From the NCBI GenBank assembly GCA_035610365.1, contig CM069435.1, positions 14,807,123 through 14,871,122 on the forward strand: a stretch of DNA of 64,000 bases, written 5' to 3'. This document shows positions 7,600 through 19,700 of the stretch, one piece after another (the stretch's first letter is position 1; every line of letters starts with the position of its first letter). The DNA is from Aquatica leii. Its lineage: Eukaryota > Arthropoda > Insecta > Coleoptera > Lampyridae. Position numbers and translations under genes: made by a program. A model generated the notes under the pieces. The model saw only the letters and a list, made by a program, of their open reading frames with translations, had not been told where the DNA came from and searched no databases.

Positions 7600-9790
7600 T
7601 AGGACTGTTCTGTCCCAGAACAGTAGACTGGTAAAAAGGATCGTAGCGATAGCGGCAGCTTCCTCCATTTCGGCAACTTCCTTGACAATAAAAGTAACAG
7701 TCAATGGACTTTTCCTGACCCGATATTCTTCTTGGTTGGTAACTACAGACCAACACTTGAACGCCTGTTCCTCGGAAGATGACCTCCAACATGTTTCGAA
7801 CTGTCCTCCAATTCAGTTGATCTAAGCCACAACCAAGCTTGGGTACTGCCAATTTCTTTACATGATGGAACTCCATTTTTCTCTTGAGATTCCATAATGT
7901 TCGCCACGCCATGTTTGTATAACGGCTTGATACGTGAGTATTTCTTGGTGACCAGATAAAAAACGAAGCGTCTGTCACCACGCAGCTTTAAAACTTTTCC
8001 GACTGCCGGTTGCTGTCTTCGTAATTCATCTAGCTGCCCAAACTTCTTTTTAAACACGACTGCAACCCCTCTAGACATGTCAAGATCCTCGCTCACGCAA
8101 TGTGCGATGGCGTAATCTTTTTGTGTTTGGAACAGGTCTTGTTGTTCCTCGGTGGTAACTCCGAACCTAGCCTTTCCAAAACCTCCGTATAAGCTCATAA
8201 ACTTCCCGAATTCCATTCGTTCAATTTGATTCCTGGTTCTGCTGCTTATTACTCTGGTTCGGACCTGAACTTGTGTGATGTAGTTATCGCCAGCAAACTG
8301 GGCTAGACGATCGACATGGATATATAACGTCATTAATACGCTGCACGACTTCATAAGGGCCCTCCCATTGCCTTTGCAGATTCGGCGACAAACCACGTCT
8401 CCTTTGGGAATTATACAACCAGACCATGTCGCAAGGTTGAAACCCACCATTTTGCGCCCTGACATCATATCTAGTCTTCATCCTGTCGCTGGCAATTTGT
8501 GTGTTTTTACGGACCTCTTCATGTACTGCGTCTAGGCTCTTGGTCAGCTTGCTGACGTTCTCCAGCAACTTCTTCTTCCGGTCTTCGTCCAAATTGAAGG
8601 TCGCATGGCATTCGTATTTCACGACCGAGCATCACACAGGATGGTGTTTGGCCTGTGCTTTCGTGAACGGATGATCGGTATGCCATTAGGAAATGGTGCA
8701 AGTACTGATCCCAGTCTCTTTGGTGTTCGAACAGTACTTTAGCTAAGTACTTGCCCATTGTTCGATTCATCCGTTCAACCATGCCATCAGATTGAGAATG
8801 GAGAGGTGTCGTCCGAGTTTTCTTGATTCCCAACAGTCGTCAAACTTCTTGAAACAGCCCAGACTCAAAGTTGCGGCCTGTGTAATTCCAAGGGAACTCC
8901 AAACCGGCAGAAAAACTCTTTTACTAATAGGTCTGCGACTGTAGCTGCTTCTTGATTGGGTATTGCGTAAGCCTCCGTCCATTTCGTGAAATAATCCATC
9001 GCCACCAGGATGTATTTATTTCCCGAATCGGATTCTAGGAACGGCCCTGCGATGTCAATCGCTACTCTTTCCAAAGGGCTTCCTACGTTGTGTTGCTTTA
9101 CGGATGCTTTGCGCTTTCTCGCTGGACCATTTCCTGATGCGCAGACCGTGCATTTACGGCACCATTTCATGACGTCCTCTTTGCAATTCATCCAGTAGAA
9201 TCGTTCTTGCACTTTACCTAATGTCTTCTTAATGCCAAAGTGTCCTCCTGATGTCCCATCGTGGAGATGCTTCAACACTTCTGCCACCCGGCTCTTTGGC
9301 ACTACCAACTGAAGTCTGTTTCCCGTGCTCTCGACACTTTCTAGGGATTAGGGATTAAGAAGACCGTCTTCTACTATCAAAAAGTCCCACTGCGCCCAGT
9401 ACGCTTCGATGTTTCTGCCCAAAGCATTCACTTCTTCCCAGGTTGGTCGTCGGCCGTTTTCTTTCCAGTCCAGGAGTAGTCTTATTTCAGGATCGTCTTC
9501 TTGTCCGCGACGTAACTGCTCAGGTCCCTACTCATCATCAACCATAGCAGTTCTCTGGAGGCATTCCATTTTTTCTTCCAGTCGCGAACAATGGCTGCAG
9601 TCCGCCGGACATGGTCTTCTGGACAAGGCATCAGCGTTCCGATGACTGCTTCCGGCACGGTGTTCTGTGTCATAGTCATACTCTTGCAGTCTCTCAATCC
9701 ATCTTGCCACTTGTCCTTCTAGGTTACGGAACTGCAGTAGCCATTTTAAAGCGACGTGGTCTGTTCAAATCAAAATTTTCGTCCATACAA
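7600..9790 (-). pseudogene. gypsy pol 3' half, frameshifted (RNase H tail, integrase, macrodomain, CCCH)
   Basis: Continues the minus-strand pol after an in-frame TAG that replaces a Tyr codon at about 9790. Pieces read in shifting frames: RNase H connection (9710-9528), integrase zinc domain and first catalytic part (9308-8865), second core part with the catalytic Glu motif M-V-E-R-M-N-R (8833-8519), GPY/F region (8622-8284), then linker and macrodomain (8468 to about 7733) with T-K-K and G-C-G-L-D kept but in different frames, and a finger whose last ligand is Tyr instead of His. At least five shifts or stops make it non-functional as one protein. Confidence 0.85.
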
Positions 9791-12700
9791 CTATTTGTAG
9801 AAATGTTCGATGGACTTGACGACTGCTAACAGCTCCCTCCTAGTCACGCAATAATTCCTTTCTGGCCTAGACAAAACCTTGCTAAAGTACGCGATAACCT
9901 TTTCTTGTCCATCTTGAATCTGCGAAAGGACCGCGCCTATGGCCATATTGCTTGCGTCGGTATCCAAAACAAACTTTCCATCTTCTCGTGGATAACTCAA
10001 AATCGGCGAAGTGACTAGGGCCTGTTTTAGTTGATTAAAAGAATTTTCGCAGTCTTCATTCCATCTAAATTCTGCTTTTTCTTCGGTTAATTTTGTCAAT
10101 GGTTTGGCAATATTGGCAAATCCGGGTACAAGTCTCCTATAATAAGTGCACAACCCAAGGAAACTTCGGACCTGATGTTTGTCAATCGGTCTTGGCCATG
10201 CTTGCACTGCTCGGATTTTGTCTGGGTCAGCCCTTACTCCATCTCTAGATACGACGTGGCCAAGGTATTGGACTTCCTTCTTAAATACGTGGCACTTCTT
10301 TGGGCTTAGTTTGAGGTTAGCCCCACGTAATCGCTGGAACACTTCCTTCAAGTTGTTCAAGTGTTCTTCGAACGACCTTCCAACCACGATCACGTCGTCC
10401 AGGTAAACCAAGCACGTCTTCCAAGACAACCCGCGCAAGATGGTCTCCATCAAACGCTCGAACGTTGCAGGAGCGTTACACAGGCCGAAGGGCATTACAG
10501 TGAACTGCCACAAACCAGTTCCGATCGTAAAAGCTGTTTTTTCACGATCCTTGGATTCTAATTCTACCTGCCAGTATCCACTCTTTAAATCTAACGTAGA
10601 AAACCACTGGGATCCTGACAGGGTGTCTAGCGTATTGTCAATTCTGGGTAAAGGGTAGCTATCCTTTTTGGTCACGTCGTTTAGCTGTCTGTAGTCTACG
10701 CAAAACCTCGTTGATCCATCCTTCTTCTTTACGAGTACCACTGGGGATGCCCATGGGCTACTTGAAGGTTCAATCACGCCTTCCCTCTCCATATCCGTAA
10801 TTATTTGTTCGGCTTCTTCTCTTTTCGCCAAAGGAAGTCTGCGTGGATGTTGTCGTATCGGCCGAGCGTCTCCGGTATTAATTTTATGTTTCACCACGTT
10901 AGTTCTTCCTTTGGAGCCACTCTCCAGCGCGAACACATCTTGGTACTCTTGGATCAACACTTTAACTTTAGTTAGTTTAGTTTTAGTCAGCTGGTCTTGG
11001 CTGAGGTTTTTGCATTTGGTGGTAAGAATGTCCAATATATGTTGTGGACACTTCTTCGGCGACGTATCTTCGTTCGACTTCACGCATCTCACAATTTGTG
11101 ATACTGGCGTGCATTGGCCTACCACGGTCTTCTTTTTCAGCGTTACAGGATCTGAGTTGATGTTTAAGATCCTTACTGGCATCGTCTTCTTTACTCGTAC
11201 TAAAGTTCTGCCAACGAGTAGTCCCTTTTCAACTAAGCCGCCCTCCATTGGTTCAATCGCGCGTATGTAGCCTTCCCGGAGACTTCCATCCAGGCGTGCC
11301 GTCACCACACTTTCAGTCCTTGCAGGCAGAGTTACGTCTTCACTCAATAAGACTCGCACGGCTGCCTTCTCTGACGAATGAAAAGGAATTTCTTCATTGT
11401 CGATCTTCAGGACATCGTTCTTCATATCCAAATGGAACCCATACTTCTTTATCACGTCCATTCCCAGGATAACTTCTTCCGTGATGTCGGCTACCAGTAC
11501 TTGATGGTCGAGTACTCCATATCCCAAACCAATGGTTACTTTGACTTGTCCGTGAGTAGGTATTTCGTCGCCCGTCGCTGTTCGAAGTCGTACTGTTACT
11601 GGTGATGTCTTCTCGTTTTCCAATAACATGTCAGGACGAATGATGGTCTTCGTCGCTCCCGTGTCAACCAGTAACTGGACGCTTCTCCCATTGATCTTGC
11701 CATCGAGATAAATGCTATGCAATTGCTCCCTAGGCGATGCCATTTGGATGGTAATCTCCGGGGTCTGACTAGATGAGATTACTTTTTGTCTCTTTTGCTC
11801 GCCTCGTTCCAAATTATCGAGCGCTCTTCTTGTCCTTTTCTTAGGTTTAGTACGATGCCGTCGTACATGGCCTATTTCATCGTAGTTCAAAGCTGTCAGT
11901 CCTCTTTCCCGAAGTATTCGTCGCGCTATCTCCTCGATGCTTTCCAGTGTGTGCGCGGGTACTTCTGTAGCACAGCAGAGTCTATGACCATCTCGTTGCG
12001 ATGCTTGTTTTGCTGCTTCAAACTCCAAAGCATGCACCAAAGCGTCATCCAATGTCTTGGGTCGAGCTAACCGGAGAGTCTGCTGCGTTTCGTTGTCTCG
12101 GAGGCCGTCTACAAAGGTTTGAATAGCCAACTGCTCCAAGAAGGTATCTGGTGCTGTAGGATACGCAAGCAGTGTTAATCTGGCGATATCAGCCTCAAAC
12201 TCTTGAAGACTTTCGGCAGCTTTCTGAACCCGACTTTTAATTTGAGTTTGATAGACTTGTTGAAGATGGGCATCTCCATATCTCATTTCTAATCGTGCTA
12301 TTAAGAGTTCGTAATTTTCTTGCAGATAGTACGGAACAGTTTGTAAAATTCCAAGCGCTTCTCCACGTAAGGACACTATCAAAGACGTCGCTTTCTGCTT
12401 GTTGCTCCAACCATTAGCTGTAGCTGCGGCTTCAAACTGCTTGTAGTAGGTTGACCATGGAACTTTACCATCAAAATTCGGTGGTACAACTTTGAACTTG
12501 TGAGTGTTTTCTTCTCGATGGTCCATTATTAAATCTTCACTTGTGACGCTTTTTTCACCGAGAAAATTCATTTGGTTCATTCTCTCTTCAAGCAGTTGTA
12601 TTCTTTTTCTCAATTTTTTTTCTAGCTTTTGTTCTAATTTGTCTTCTACTTCTTCTATTTTGTCATTCGCAGATTCGCAAATTTCCTCTTTTAAGTTTAA

Positions 12701-12967
12701 CATGTCTGCTTGTGTTTCCTCTTGAACAGTTTTAATTTGATTTTCTATGTTCGTTTGTATTTCTTCTTTTAATCGTCTAGAATTTTCCATCAACTTTTCT
12801 TCAATTTTCTGAGAATTTTCTTCCATTCTCTGCGAATTTTCGTGAAACTTTTCTTCTAGTTTTGCTTCGATTTTCTGTGAGTTTTCGCCCATTTTTCTAT
12901 TCATCGATTCGAGAATTTCAAGTATCTTTGAATCCATTTTAACTGCTTGCAAACGCGTCACCGGCAT
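9791..12967 (-). CDS. Ty3/gypsy gag-pro-RT, open 1058 codons
   Basis: Starts at Met (12967); a second Met eleven codons in (M-D-S-K) is conserved in copy 3 and may be the true start. Order: long N-terminal coiled coil of E-N-S-Q-K-I-E-E-type heptads (about 20-135), gag core (about 155-335), a basic stretch with a decayed knuckle G-H-V-R-R-H-R (about 378), retropepsin D-T-G-A (about 435), RT with V-D-Y-R-Q-L-N and the catalytic Y-L-D-D (about 855), then the start of RNase H with D-T-D-A-S. It ends at a TAG where copies 1 and 3 have Tyr, so integrase is not in frame. Gag, protease and RT would act together in particle assembly and cDNA synthesis. No gag/pol frameshift is present; it is a single frame. 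Confidence 0.93.
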   Translation of the reverse strand: MPVTRLQAVKMDSKILEILESMNRKMGENSQKIEAKLEEKFHENSQRMEENSQKIEEKLMENSRRLKEEIQTNIENQIKTVQEETQADMLNLKEEICESANDKIEEVEDKLEQKLEKKLRKRIQLLEERMNQMNFLGEKSVTSEDLIMDHREENTHKFKVVPPNFDGKVPWSTYYKQFEAAATANGWSNKQKATSLIVSLRGEALGILQTVPYYLQENYELLIARLEMRYGDAHLQQVYQTQIKSRVQKAAESLQEFEADIARLTLLAYPTAPDTFLEQLAIQTFVDGLRDNETQQTLRLARPKTLDDALVHALEFEAAKQASQRDGHRLCCATEVPAHTLESIEEIARRILRERGLTALNYDEIGHVRRHRTKPKKRTRRALDNLERGEQKRQKVISSSQTPEITIQMASPREQLHSIYLDGKINGRSVQLLVDTGATKTIIRPDMLLENEKTSPVTVRLRTATGDEIPTHGQVKVTIGLGYGVLDHQVLVADITEEVILGMDVIKKYGFHLDMKNDVLKIDNEEIPFHSSEKAAVRVLLSEDVTLPARTESVVTARLDGSLREGYIRAIEPMEGGLVEKGLLVGRTLVRVKKTMPVRILNINSDPVTLKKKTVVGQCTPVSQIVRCVKSNEDTSPKKCPQHILDILTTKCKNLSQDQLTKTKLTKVKVLIQEYQDVFALESGSKGRTNVVKHKINTGDARPIRQHPRRLPLAKREEAEQIITDMEREGVIEPSSSPWASPVVLVKKKDGSTRFCVDYRQLNDVTKKDSYPLPRIDNTLDTLSGSQWFSTLDLKSGYWQVELESKDREKTAFTIGTGLWQFTVMPFGLCNAPATFERLMETILRGLSWKTCLVYLDDVIVVGRSFEEHLNNLKEVFQRLRGANLKLSPKKCHVFKKEVQYLGHVVSRDGVRADPDKIRAVQAWPRPIDKHQVRSFLGLCTYYRRLVPGFANIAKPLTKLTEEKAEFRWNEDCENSFNQLKQALVTSPILSYPREDGKFVLDTDASNMAIGAVLSQIQDGQEKVIAYFSKVLSRPERNYCVTRRELLAVVKSIEHFYK

Positions 12968-13287
12968 AAATTTAAATATAACACGAATATAAAGTTTTTA
13001 AATACACTACTTTTTAAAATGCAGTTTTTGTATAACACAAAATTTTAATAACGATCCACTTGTTAATATTAAACCACTAGTGTACGGAAACGAATTTAAT
13101 AATATCGCGATCACGCACTTGTTAAAAGAAAAAGTTTAACAAAGACTATTTTATACTTTATAAATAAACACGCGTATCGCAAACTTAAAAGTTATTTACG
13201 TAATCAATGTTTTTATTACAGGAGCGATATCAAATAACTTAATGGTATTCACACTAAAAATCGCGAACGGTTTGTTCTATTCGATAC

Positions 13288-13304
13288 CTCAACACCTGAC
13301 GCCA
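13288..13304 (-). promoter_or_regulatory. putative tRNA primer-binding site of gypsy copy 2
   Basis: One base inside the 5' LTR the minus strand reads TGGCGTCAGGTGTTGAG, beginning with TGG as expected for pairing with a tRNA 3' CCA. I cannot name the tRNA. Copy 3 has a degenerate version without TGG at the same place (from 37754). Confidence 0.45.
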
Positions 13305-13305
13305 C

Positions 13306-13750
13306 TGTTGCGAATTTATTTATTAAAAACTAATTTATTTAAACGATTAAAAATTATGTTTACTTGTTCTAGAAATATGTACACTTGTAAATTAACCGAA
13401 CTAATGAAATCTAATAATATTTAATAAAAACACTTACACCAATTTATGTAGATAAGATAACGTCCTCGGATAGCTTCAGGCTTGTTTACACTAAAAATCA
13501 CGTACACGATTATTCTCGGTATATTTATGTAGACACACGCGGGCTAACGATTTATTTCCACTTGATAATCTTCTTAACACTGCTGCATTCGCATTCCAGC
13601 AATAACTGACCTACGATCTGTCTCGTCGCTATATAAAGACATACGGAAATCCTTCTCGATCGTTCCCTACTTTTCGCTATAACTTCTAGAAAAATAGATA
13701 ACAGCTTCTAGAAGGCTCTTGCATTTGCAAGTAATTTCTCGAACGTTTCA
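13306..13750 (-). repeat. 5' LTR of gypsy copy 2
   Basis: 445 bp, minus strand, TGAAACG at 13750 to GCAACA at 13306; closely similar to the LTRs of copies 1 and 3. Confidence 0.9.
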
Positions 13751-14400
13751 ATAGTTTTATTTAAAAACATAGTTTTCATTTTTATCTTTTCGAAAGTTTA
13801 TAGTGACTTTATTGACTGCCTTTACACTGAGAAAAATGTTTTACCCAACTACTTTTGTTATACATCACTTTTAAATAAACTTTTGTTGCTGGAAAATAAA
13901 GTTTTGTTAGAATTCCAAAACTTGTTAGGTTGTAATAAAAAATACATTGACGGAATAAAGAATGTATAATTAAAAGTAAAAATAATATGACCACGGCAAG
14001 CAATCGTAAGCACAGACCTCAAGGTGATGGGTTGAATGGAAATAATTACAAAGATGTGAACTCCTTAAATTTATTACCTATACTTAATTAACTATTTACA
14101 TTAAAGAACAATATTTGAATTAAACACATTAGAAATAAAACAGGGTTTAAAATAAAGTATTTGGACGCCAATCACCTTTTCAATTGGTGATGAATAAAAA
14201 GCGTAAAATCTTACATCTAATTATTAATTATTGATATTAAATGCAAATGTCGAAAACGTTTGATTTCTTATGAGTGAAAAGTTTTAATAACACAATTTAA
14301 TTATTTGAAGATAAAATGCAGTATCATAATTTTAGTTGACTCACCATGTTAATATAACGTTATCGGATATCTTCTATTTTTAGCACATACTTTGTTCTTG
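13751..14400. other. intergenic, no gene recognised
   Basis: AT-rich DNA after the gypsy LTR. The minus-strand ORF at 13809-14003 has no family resemblance. Confidence 0.5.
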
Positions 14401-14440
14401 TGATAAAATTCTTCTAAAGGAATGTAGATTTAAAAAAAAA

Positions 14441-14607
14441 GAGAATTGGCGAATACTTCAGCAGTATGCTAATCCGTCTTTGACTGAAGGAGATCTTCTG
14501 TCCAAGTTTAGGCGCATCGTAAGAAAGCTAACTGGAGGAGAAGGATGTGAACCCACCATACGCTCCGAACTTGCTTGGTACAAGTTCACCACAAAAAGGA
14601 TAGATTA
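14441..14607 (+). other. short coding-like island, unassigned
   Basis: A plus-strand frame of about 52 codons ending at TAA 14605-14607 has balanced, protein-like composition (W-R-I-L-Q-Q-Y, K-F-R-R-I-V-R-K-L, R-S-E-L-A-W-Y-K-F) in otherwise AT-rich DNA. It has no initiator Met and no recognised family. It could be a decayed transposon exon or an orphan exon. Function unknown. Confidence 0.35.
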
Positions 14608-14999
14608 AGTAAGAAAATGTTCGTGTAGATAAGATAGTCTTACAAGACCAGTAGGATGGGCTAAGTATTTATGTGTGTGCAAGATAAAGGTTGATCGTGA
14701 CTAACAGGTTACCCCAAACGTCACCAAATTCGCAACAAGCAAGAATCCGATGTGCTGGGGTGTTAGGAACAACACACGGCGAATAGCTATTTAAATGACA
14801 ACGACATCCGCCGTGTGAAGAAAGGATTTGAATTACTTATCGTCCGGAGACATTCTGACCTAGGAACGGATATCCGGGATAAGGAAGTAGACGTCACACC
14901 CTTTCTGGGAAGTGTCCGACAACCGCTGCCATTCACCTAAGATCAACACCTTAAAGTGACGCTTGGTCGCTGAAAGTCGTTGGATTAAACGTGCTGGTC

Positions 15000-16320
15000 A
15001 AAAAAATTGCACGTGTCAGCTTTGTCAAAAACTTTGATACAGTAAATTTTCTACAAAAAGAGATGTAGGGAAGAATGCTTGGATATGACACAGACGGTAT
15101 GTACGGGAACCGTGCGATAAGTTCCGAGAATAGTTCTAATGAATAGAGATTGGAGCTAGGCCAGTTTCCTGACCACTTGGAAATGTCGAAGTCTGTTGCA
15201 CCAAATGTTTAGGCCATAGGTGAGCATAGGTATAATTGCAACGATATTTGAAAGAGATTTTTTTGTGTAAGTTTTATTTCAAGCGTGAGTATTTGTAGAA
15301 CAAGTGCAAGATGCACTTACACTTGTCAGCTACGAATGCGCTTTACAAAACTCAATCTGTCGAAAAGCAAAAGTTCGAGGAGCTTGAATTCGAAAATCTT
15401 GCGGACGGGAACGTTATTGAAGCGCAGTGAAGGATCTCGTTTTAAAGTGGAGCCAAAAACCATGTACTTAGTCTTGTCCGTTAAAACTGTCAGTTTATTG
15501 TTGCCAGCCCAGCTTGTCAGTATGTTTAAGCACGTGTTGGATTTTGCCTCGTCTCGTCTAGAAATTGCAAATCCCGTGACAGTGATGTTGTCCGCGTATG
15601 CAAAAATGTCGCTGCCTCCTGGTAGTCCTGTGCTAAGCAAGTCGTTTACAACCAGATTCCACAAAGTTGGTCCAATGTTTCGGTCGTTTGGCGTAAACAG
15701 AACGAGATACGTTATAAATAACTACGGCGCCAGCAAGTTCTATCTTAACGATCTGTACTTGGAGACGTTCGGTCGTACATTAGTCATTAATCTACGTGCG
15801 GCGTCAGACATCGTTTTGCCTGGAACGAAGCCGTATTGGCTGGGATAGAAAAAAATTGTGGAGGAATGTCTTTTTAAGAAGCATACGTTCAAAAAGTTTG
15901 CCAAGTTCTGTTAACAGAGTTATCGGACGGTACGAGTTGGGATTTACTGTTAGAAAAATAACTACATTTAATGCACGAGTTGAACAAATCAACAATTGTA
16001 GAAGAGAGGGAATCTTGTACAATCACACGTAAGACATTACATCAAGTCTGGGAGACTTGTTTTTAGGAATTCTACTAGCCACAGTGGCTATATTGTCGCT
16101 AGTAACCGCCCAGTACTATTAGGATATTATGTGCAAATCAGTGCGGCATCTTATTTGTGCATGCAAAGTACTATCTGTCGTCGGATAGTCTTCAAGGAAC
16201 AACAAGGAGCAAACAATGCCTTTAATAGTCTAATATTCGGACAGTGTTTTGGCACAGGTTTGTGACACTTCAACTTTAGCTGGGTTGCGTTCTTAACCAG
16301 GATCTCAGTACCTACTGGCA
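15000..16320 (-). pseudogene. non-LTR retrotransposon (R1/I-type) reverse transcriptase remnant
   Basis: Minus-strand pieces: N-S-Y-R-P-I-T-L-L near 15940 (RT entry motif), G-F-V-P-G-K-T near 15825 (frameshifted), the catalytic motif as Y-A-D-N near 15588-15599 (third residue kept, fourth Asp changed to Asn), then Y-G-L-N-I-W and R-T-I-L-G-T-Y-R-T near 15130-15220, which is the thumb/C-terminal part of R1-like LINEs. Multiple stops and shifts. The plus ORF at 15285-15848 is antisense to it. The region to 16320 gives only weak continuation. Confidence 0.7.
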
Positions 16321-16780
16321 GGTCGTCAATTAACTAAGTCTTCTTCTGTTTGAAATAATCATGTTTGTGCACGTGTTGGGATTTAAACCTATCATATCTG
16401 TGTATTCGTTTAATTGACCTAAATTTGAGATGTCCTAACTTTCCGACAGTAATTGACATCTTTGATTATAAATAGATTGCTCAATAAGTGAACCGGAGAG
16501 ATGTCTTCGCCTGTTCTGTGAATGCTCTCATTAAAACGTACAGCAGTAGCGTTTCTGTACTACCCTTACAAATTGAAGTGATCTTATCTGAACGCGACCT
16601 AATTCACTTCGATTTCCTTCGTTTATCTTTTATATTTAAACCTTATCTTGGACTAGTCCGTTTCGTAAATCGCCTCGAATATTCTTAAGGTTTCCGAAAT
16701 GTTTCAGTATTATTATGAAATGAAGTTATTTATAATAAAATTAATTTATTAACAATAATTCAAAATTACAAAATCGAATA
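16321..16780. other. HIRA 3' flank, no separate gene seen
   Basis: AT-rich sequence downstream of the HIRA stop codon (16783-16781, minus). The plus-strand ORF at 16488-16688 has no support. A minus-strand poly(A) signal is probably within the TTTATT runs near 16735-16750. Confidence 0.4.
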
Positions 16781-19700
16781 CTAATCACACATTTGCTCAT
16801 TATACTCTTTGTATAATCTTTGCCATGGAAGTTTAGTTTTTATAACCTTGAGAATTTCCTTTAACAATTCGTCTTTCGATAAACCCTAAAAAAAGTTTAT
16901 AAACTTCATCAATAGTAAATATACTGAGTTTACCAATATTAAATCTGATTTTGGAGTTTTGTTTGACTTTGTACACCGTGGACCCATCAATTCGTCTAAA
17001 ATCGATCTTAGACGACACTCGGGACCTACGAAAAAATCTAAGTTGAAGAAACTTCAAGTACGATACCTTACAAACCTTTTTCCAATAAATGATTCACAGT
17101 TGTTAATAACCAATGTTTAAATTCAGCCGATGAACGCAGTAAGGTACTGGCACAAATTTGCGATTCCAAAAAGCTAAGTGTCACGCCCGAAGGTAGTGTA
17201 TCGGTAGTGCCATGTACTGGTATACTTTTTTGTAACGAAGCTAAAGGCAGTGTAGTTGATACGGATTTGCTTAACGAACCTCCAGCTTTACTTACTGGGT
17301 CTAAAGGATTTGATAAAAGAACCCTGTTAAAACATATTGAGTTGTCGTTATGTAATAAACCAACGTTTTTACCAAGTTTGTAAATTTAAGCTGTAAGAGT
17401 ATGCTCGTCCATCCGTTAACGTAATCAGAGGTAAATTTGCGTCAGTTAACGTGCAACTACTAACTGAACCTGAAGAACGATAGTATAAACCGAGTTTGAA
17501 AATGTCTTACGTACCTTTATTAGATAACAGACTTCTCACCGAAATTCTATTTAAAATTGATTTTTCGTTTTCCAAATCCCACATATGTATGAGTCCGGTT
17601 CTGGTTAGAACGAGGCAACAGGAGCATTCGCTGATGCATATACAAACAGCTAAGTCTTCTATTAGTATAGAAGGCAACGCCCTAGCACCCGATTTAACCA
17701 AAAAGCAGTTTATAGTCATATCGTCACAACACACTATTATCAACTTTCGATTCGCCGCCACACATCTTATCGTAGATCCTTAAAATTTAGGATTAGAATT
17801 ATCGATTTGAAGCAATAAGCGCGTACCTAAAAACGTTTCCCAAACAGGTTGACTATCATCCGGCTTCTTAAATACTTCAATTTTTGCAAAAGACCCTTTT
17901 GACGTAACGTTACATCCGTTCGTAATCTAAAACTATAATAAATTTGTCGAATAAATTTTGGAAAGATTGTACCTGCATTTTAATTGGACCCGATTTTTTG
18001 GTTACCGTTGCGCCAGATGGCAATTTTACTGATTCCAACATTCTAATAAAATGCACTATTGGTTGATCGCCTGGTACATCGGAACACATCAATTGGTTCA
18101 TTTGAACACCTGGCGGCTGCAATGTTACTAAAGATGTGCTTCGTGTAGTTTCTGAATTTTTGCTGTTGATTTAACGATATAAAAAAATAAAGACGACAGC
18201 TCTATCACTAACCTTGCTTGAGATAATGGCTGTGGAGATATTTTTACCGGGACGCTCTCCTTTCTCGTTTCTACAATTATTTTACTTTTAGATGGCGACG
18301 AACTACTGAAAGAAGTGTTAACCTCATTTATTAACGGAACTTCTGCAGAATCCCTTTAATTAGAGTAAGATAAAATTACCGTCGTTCAAAAACACAACAA
18401 TACTTTGCTGATACTGGAGCGGGAGTTAAAAACATAGGCGTAATTCTTCTTTTCCCCGAAGGAAGGCGGGTTTCGATTTGTTTGTTCGCTGAAACTAAAG
18501 CACCAACTGGTTTTGAAACTTCTTTTATTTCAGAAGCCGCTGCAGGCTTCGGCATTTCTTCTTTAACACTAGATTTAATGTTTTTGTCATTGATCTCCTC
18601 CATCGTTTGGAGCAGCTCGGGGTTTTCTATGATTTGACTTCCGGTAAAACTTTGATTCCAATTCCTTTGCAAGGATTTTCCATACATTCTCTCATATAAC
18701 GCATTCTGTAAATTATTTGTAAATATTTTGACGGCAATGAAGGAATTTACCTTTTCATCTGTAGATAATGGATGTCCGATTTCTTGTAACCCAAATTCGA
18801 CACAGGCTATAGTCCCATCCCAAGAACACGCTAAAAGGTTCATACCGTTGCTACTCCAAGAAATATCTAGCACACTATCATCGAACAAATCCTTTATAAC
18901 CACTAAAGGACGTTTTAAAGACGTTAACCAAACGCTGAGCGAACGATCTCTCGATCCGATTGCGCAACAACAATACTGTTGTGTTTTAGGGCTACTTGGC
19001 AGCAATTTTTTAAGAATATTCGAATTAAATCGCTAAAAATATTTAATAAATAAAAAAATAAATGTGTTATAGAAAACGGTACCACACAAGTAACGGCTTT
19101 TCTATGCCCGACAAAATCTTTGTCTTGTTTCCAACCATCGCGTTCTATTATTTGTGCGGTTGGTCCACCTCCGTTCATCGCGTGCGCTGATACTAAGTAC
19201 TGACCATCTGGTGACCAAGATAAACGTAACACATGGGTGGTGGCTGAGCAATCAACAAAACAATCTGTAACAACTTCTTGTTGTGTCCAATCTGCCGTTC
19301 GCCAAACTCTTAGAGACCTGTCGTCTGATTGACTTGCTAAATACTTTCCTATCGGATCCCAAGCAACGCCCTATCAAGAAAATTCCAATTTGATAAAGAT
19401 TGCCTTATGCAATCAAAATTAACTGTAAACGATGCAATCAAGTATACATTGAACAAACAAACAAATCTAATAAATTCTCACAATCGTTCTTTTATCAACG
19501 CCGTAGAGGAAGACTTTTTCAACGAAACAACAGCTTGTACCAAAAAAGTAAAATAGTGATTCGACCAAACACTCCTAGCAAAATTAAAACGAGTCGGAAG
19601 AATGCGATGGGATCAAGACGCGTCATGGTAAACAAGCAGAGAGAGATGAAAAACGCGCGACAAAACTACCAGAAAGGCAAAGAAAAAAGAATAAGTGGTT

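Larger units (their letters stand above)
7170..13750 (-). mobile_element. Ty3/gypsy LTR retrotransposon, copy 2 (minus strand), macrodomain family, apparently chimeric
   Basis: Read on the minus strand: 5' LTR 13750-13306, leader, gag-pro-RT frame 12967-9791, broken RNase H/integrase/macrodomain/CCCH region to about 7600, 3' LTR 7587 to about 7170. The two LTRs are not close relatives: the right one matches copies 1 and 3, while the left one shares motifs with the solo LTR at 35223-35637 and its left end is not clear. The gag-RT half is intact and the 3' half carries several frameshifts, consistent with two sources or a gene conversion. The right flank begins ATAG; no matching left duplication found. 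Confidence 0.88.

Noticed and set aside
15285-15848. 187-codon plus-strand ORF
   Set aside because: Exact antisense of the LINE RT remnant, whose minus-strand motifs are recognisable.
17750-17970. Apparent frameshift and stop in the 3' half of HIRA
   Set aside because: Two short introns (17972-17927 and 17826-17779) with consensus GT-AG borders restore the frame; all 14 exons sum to an exact multiple of three.
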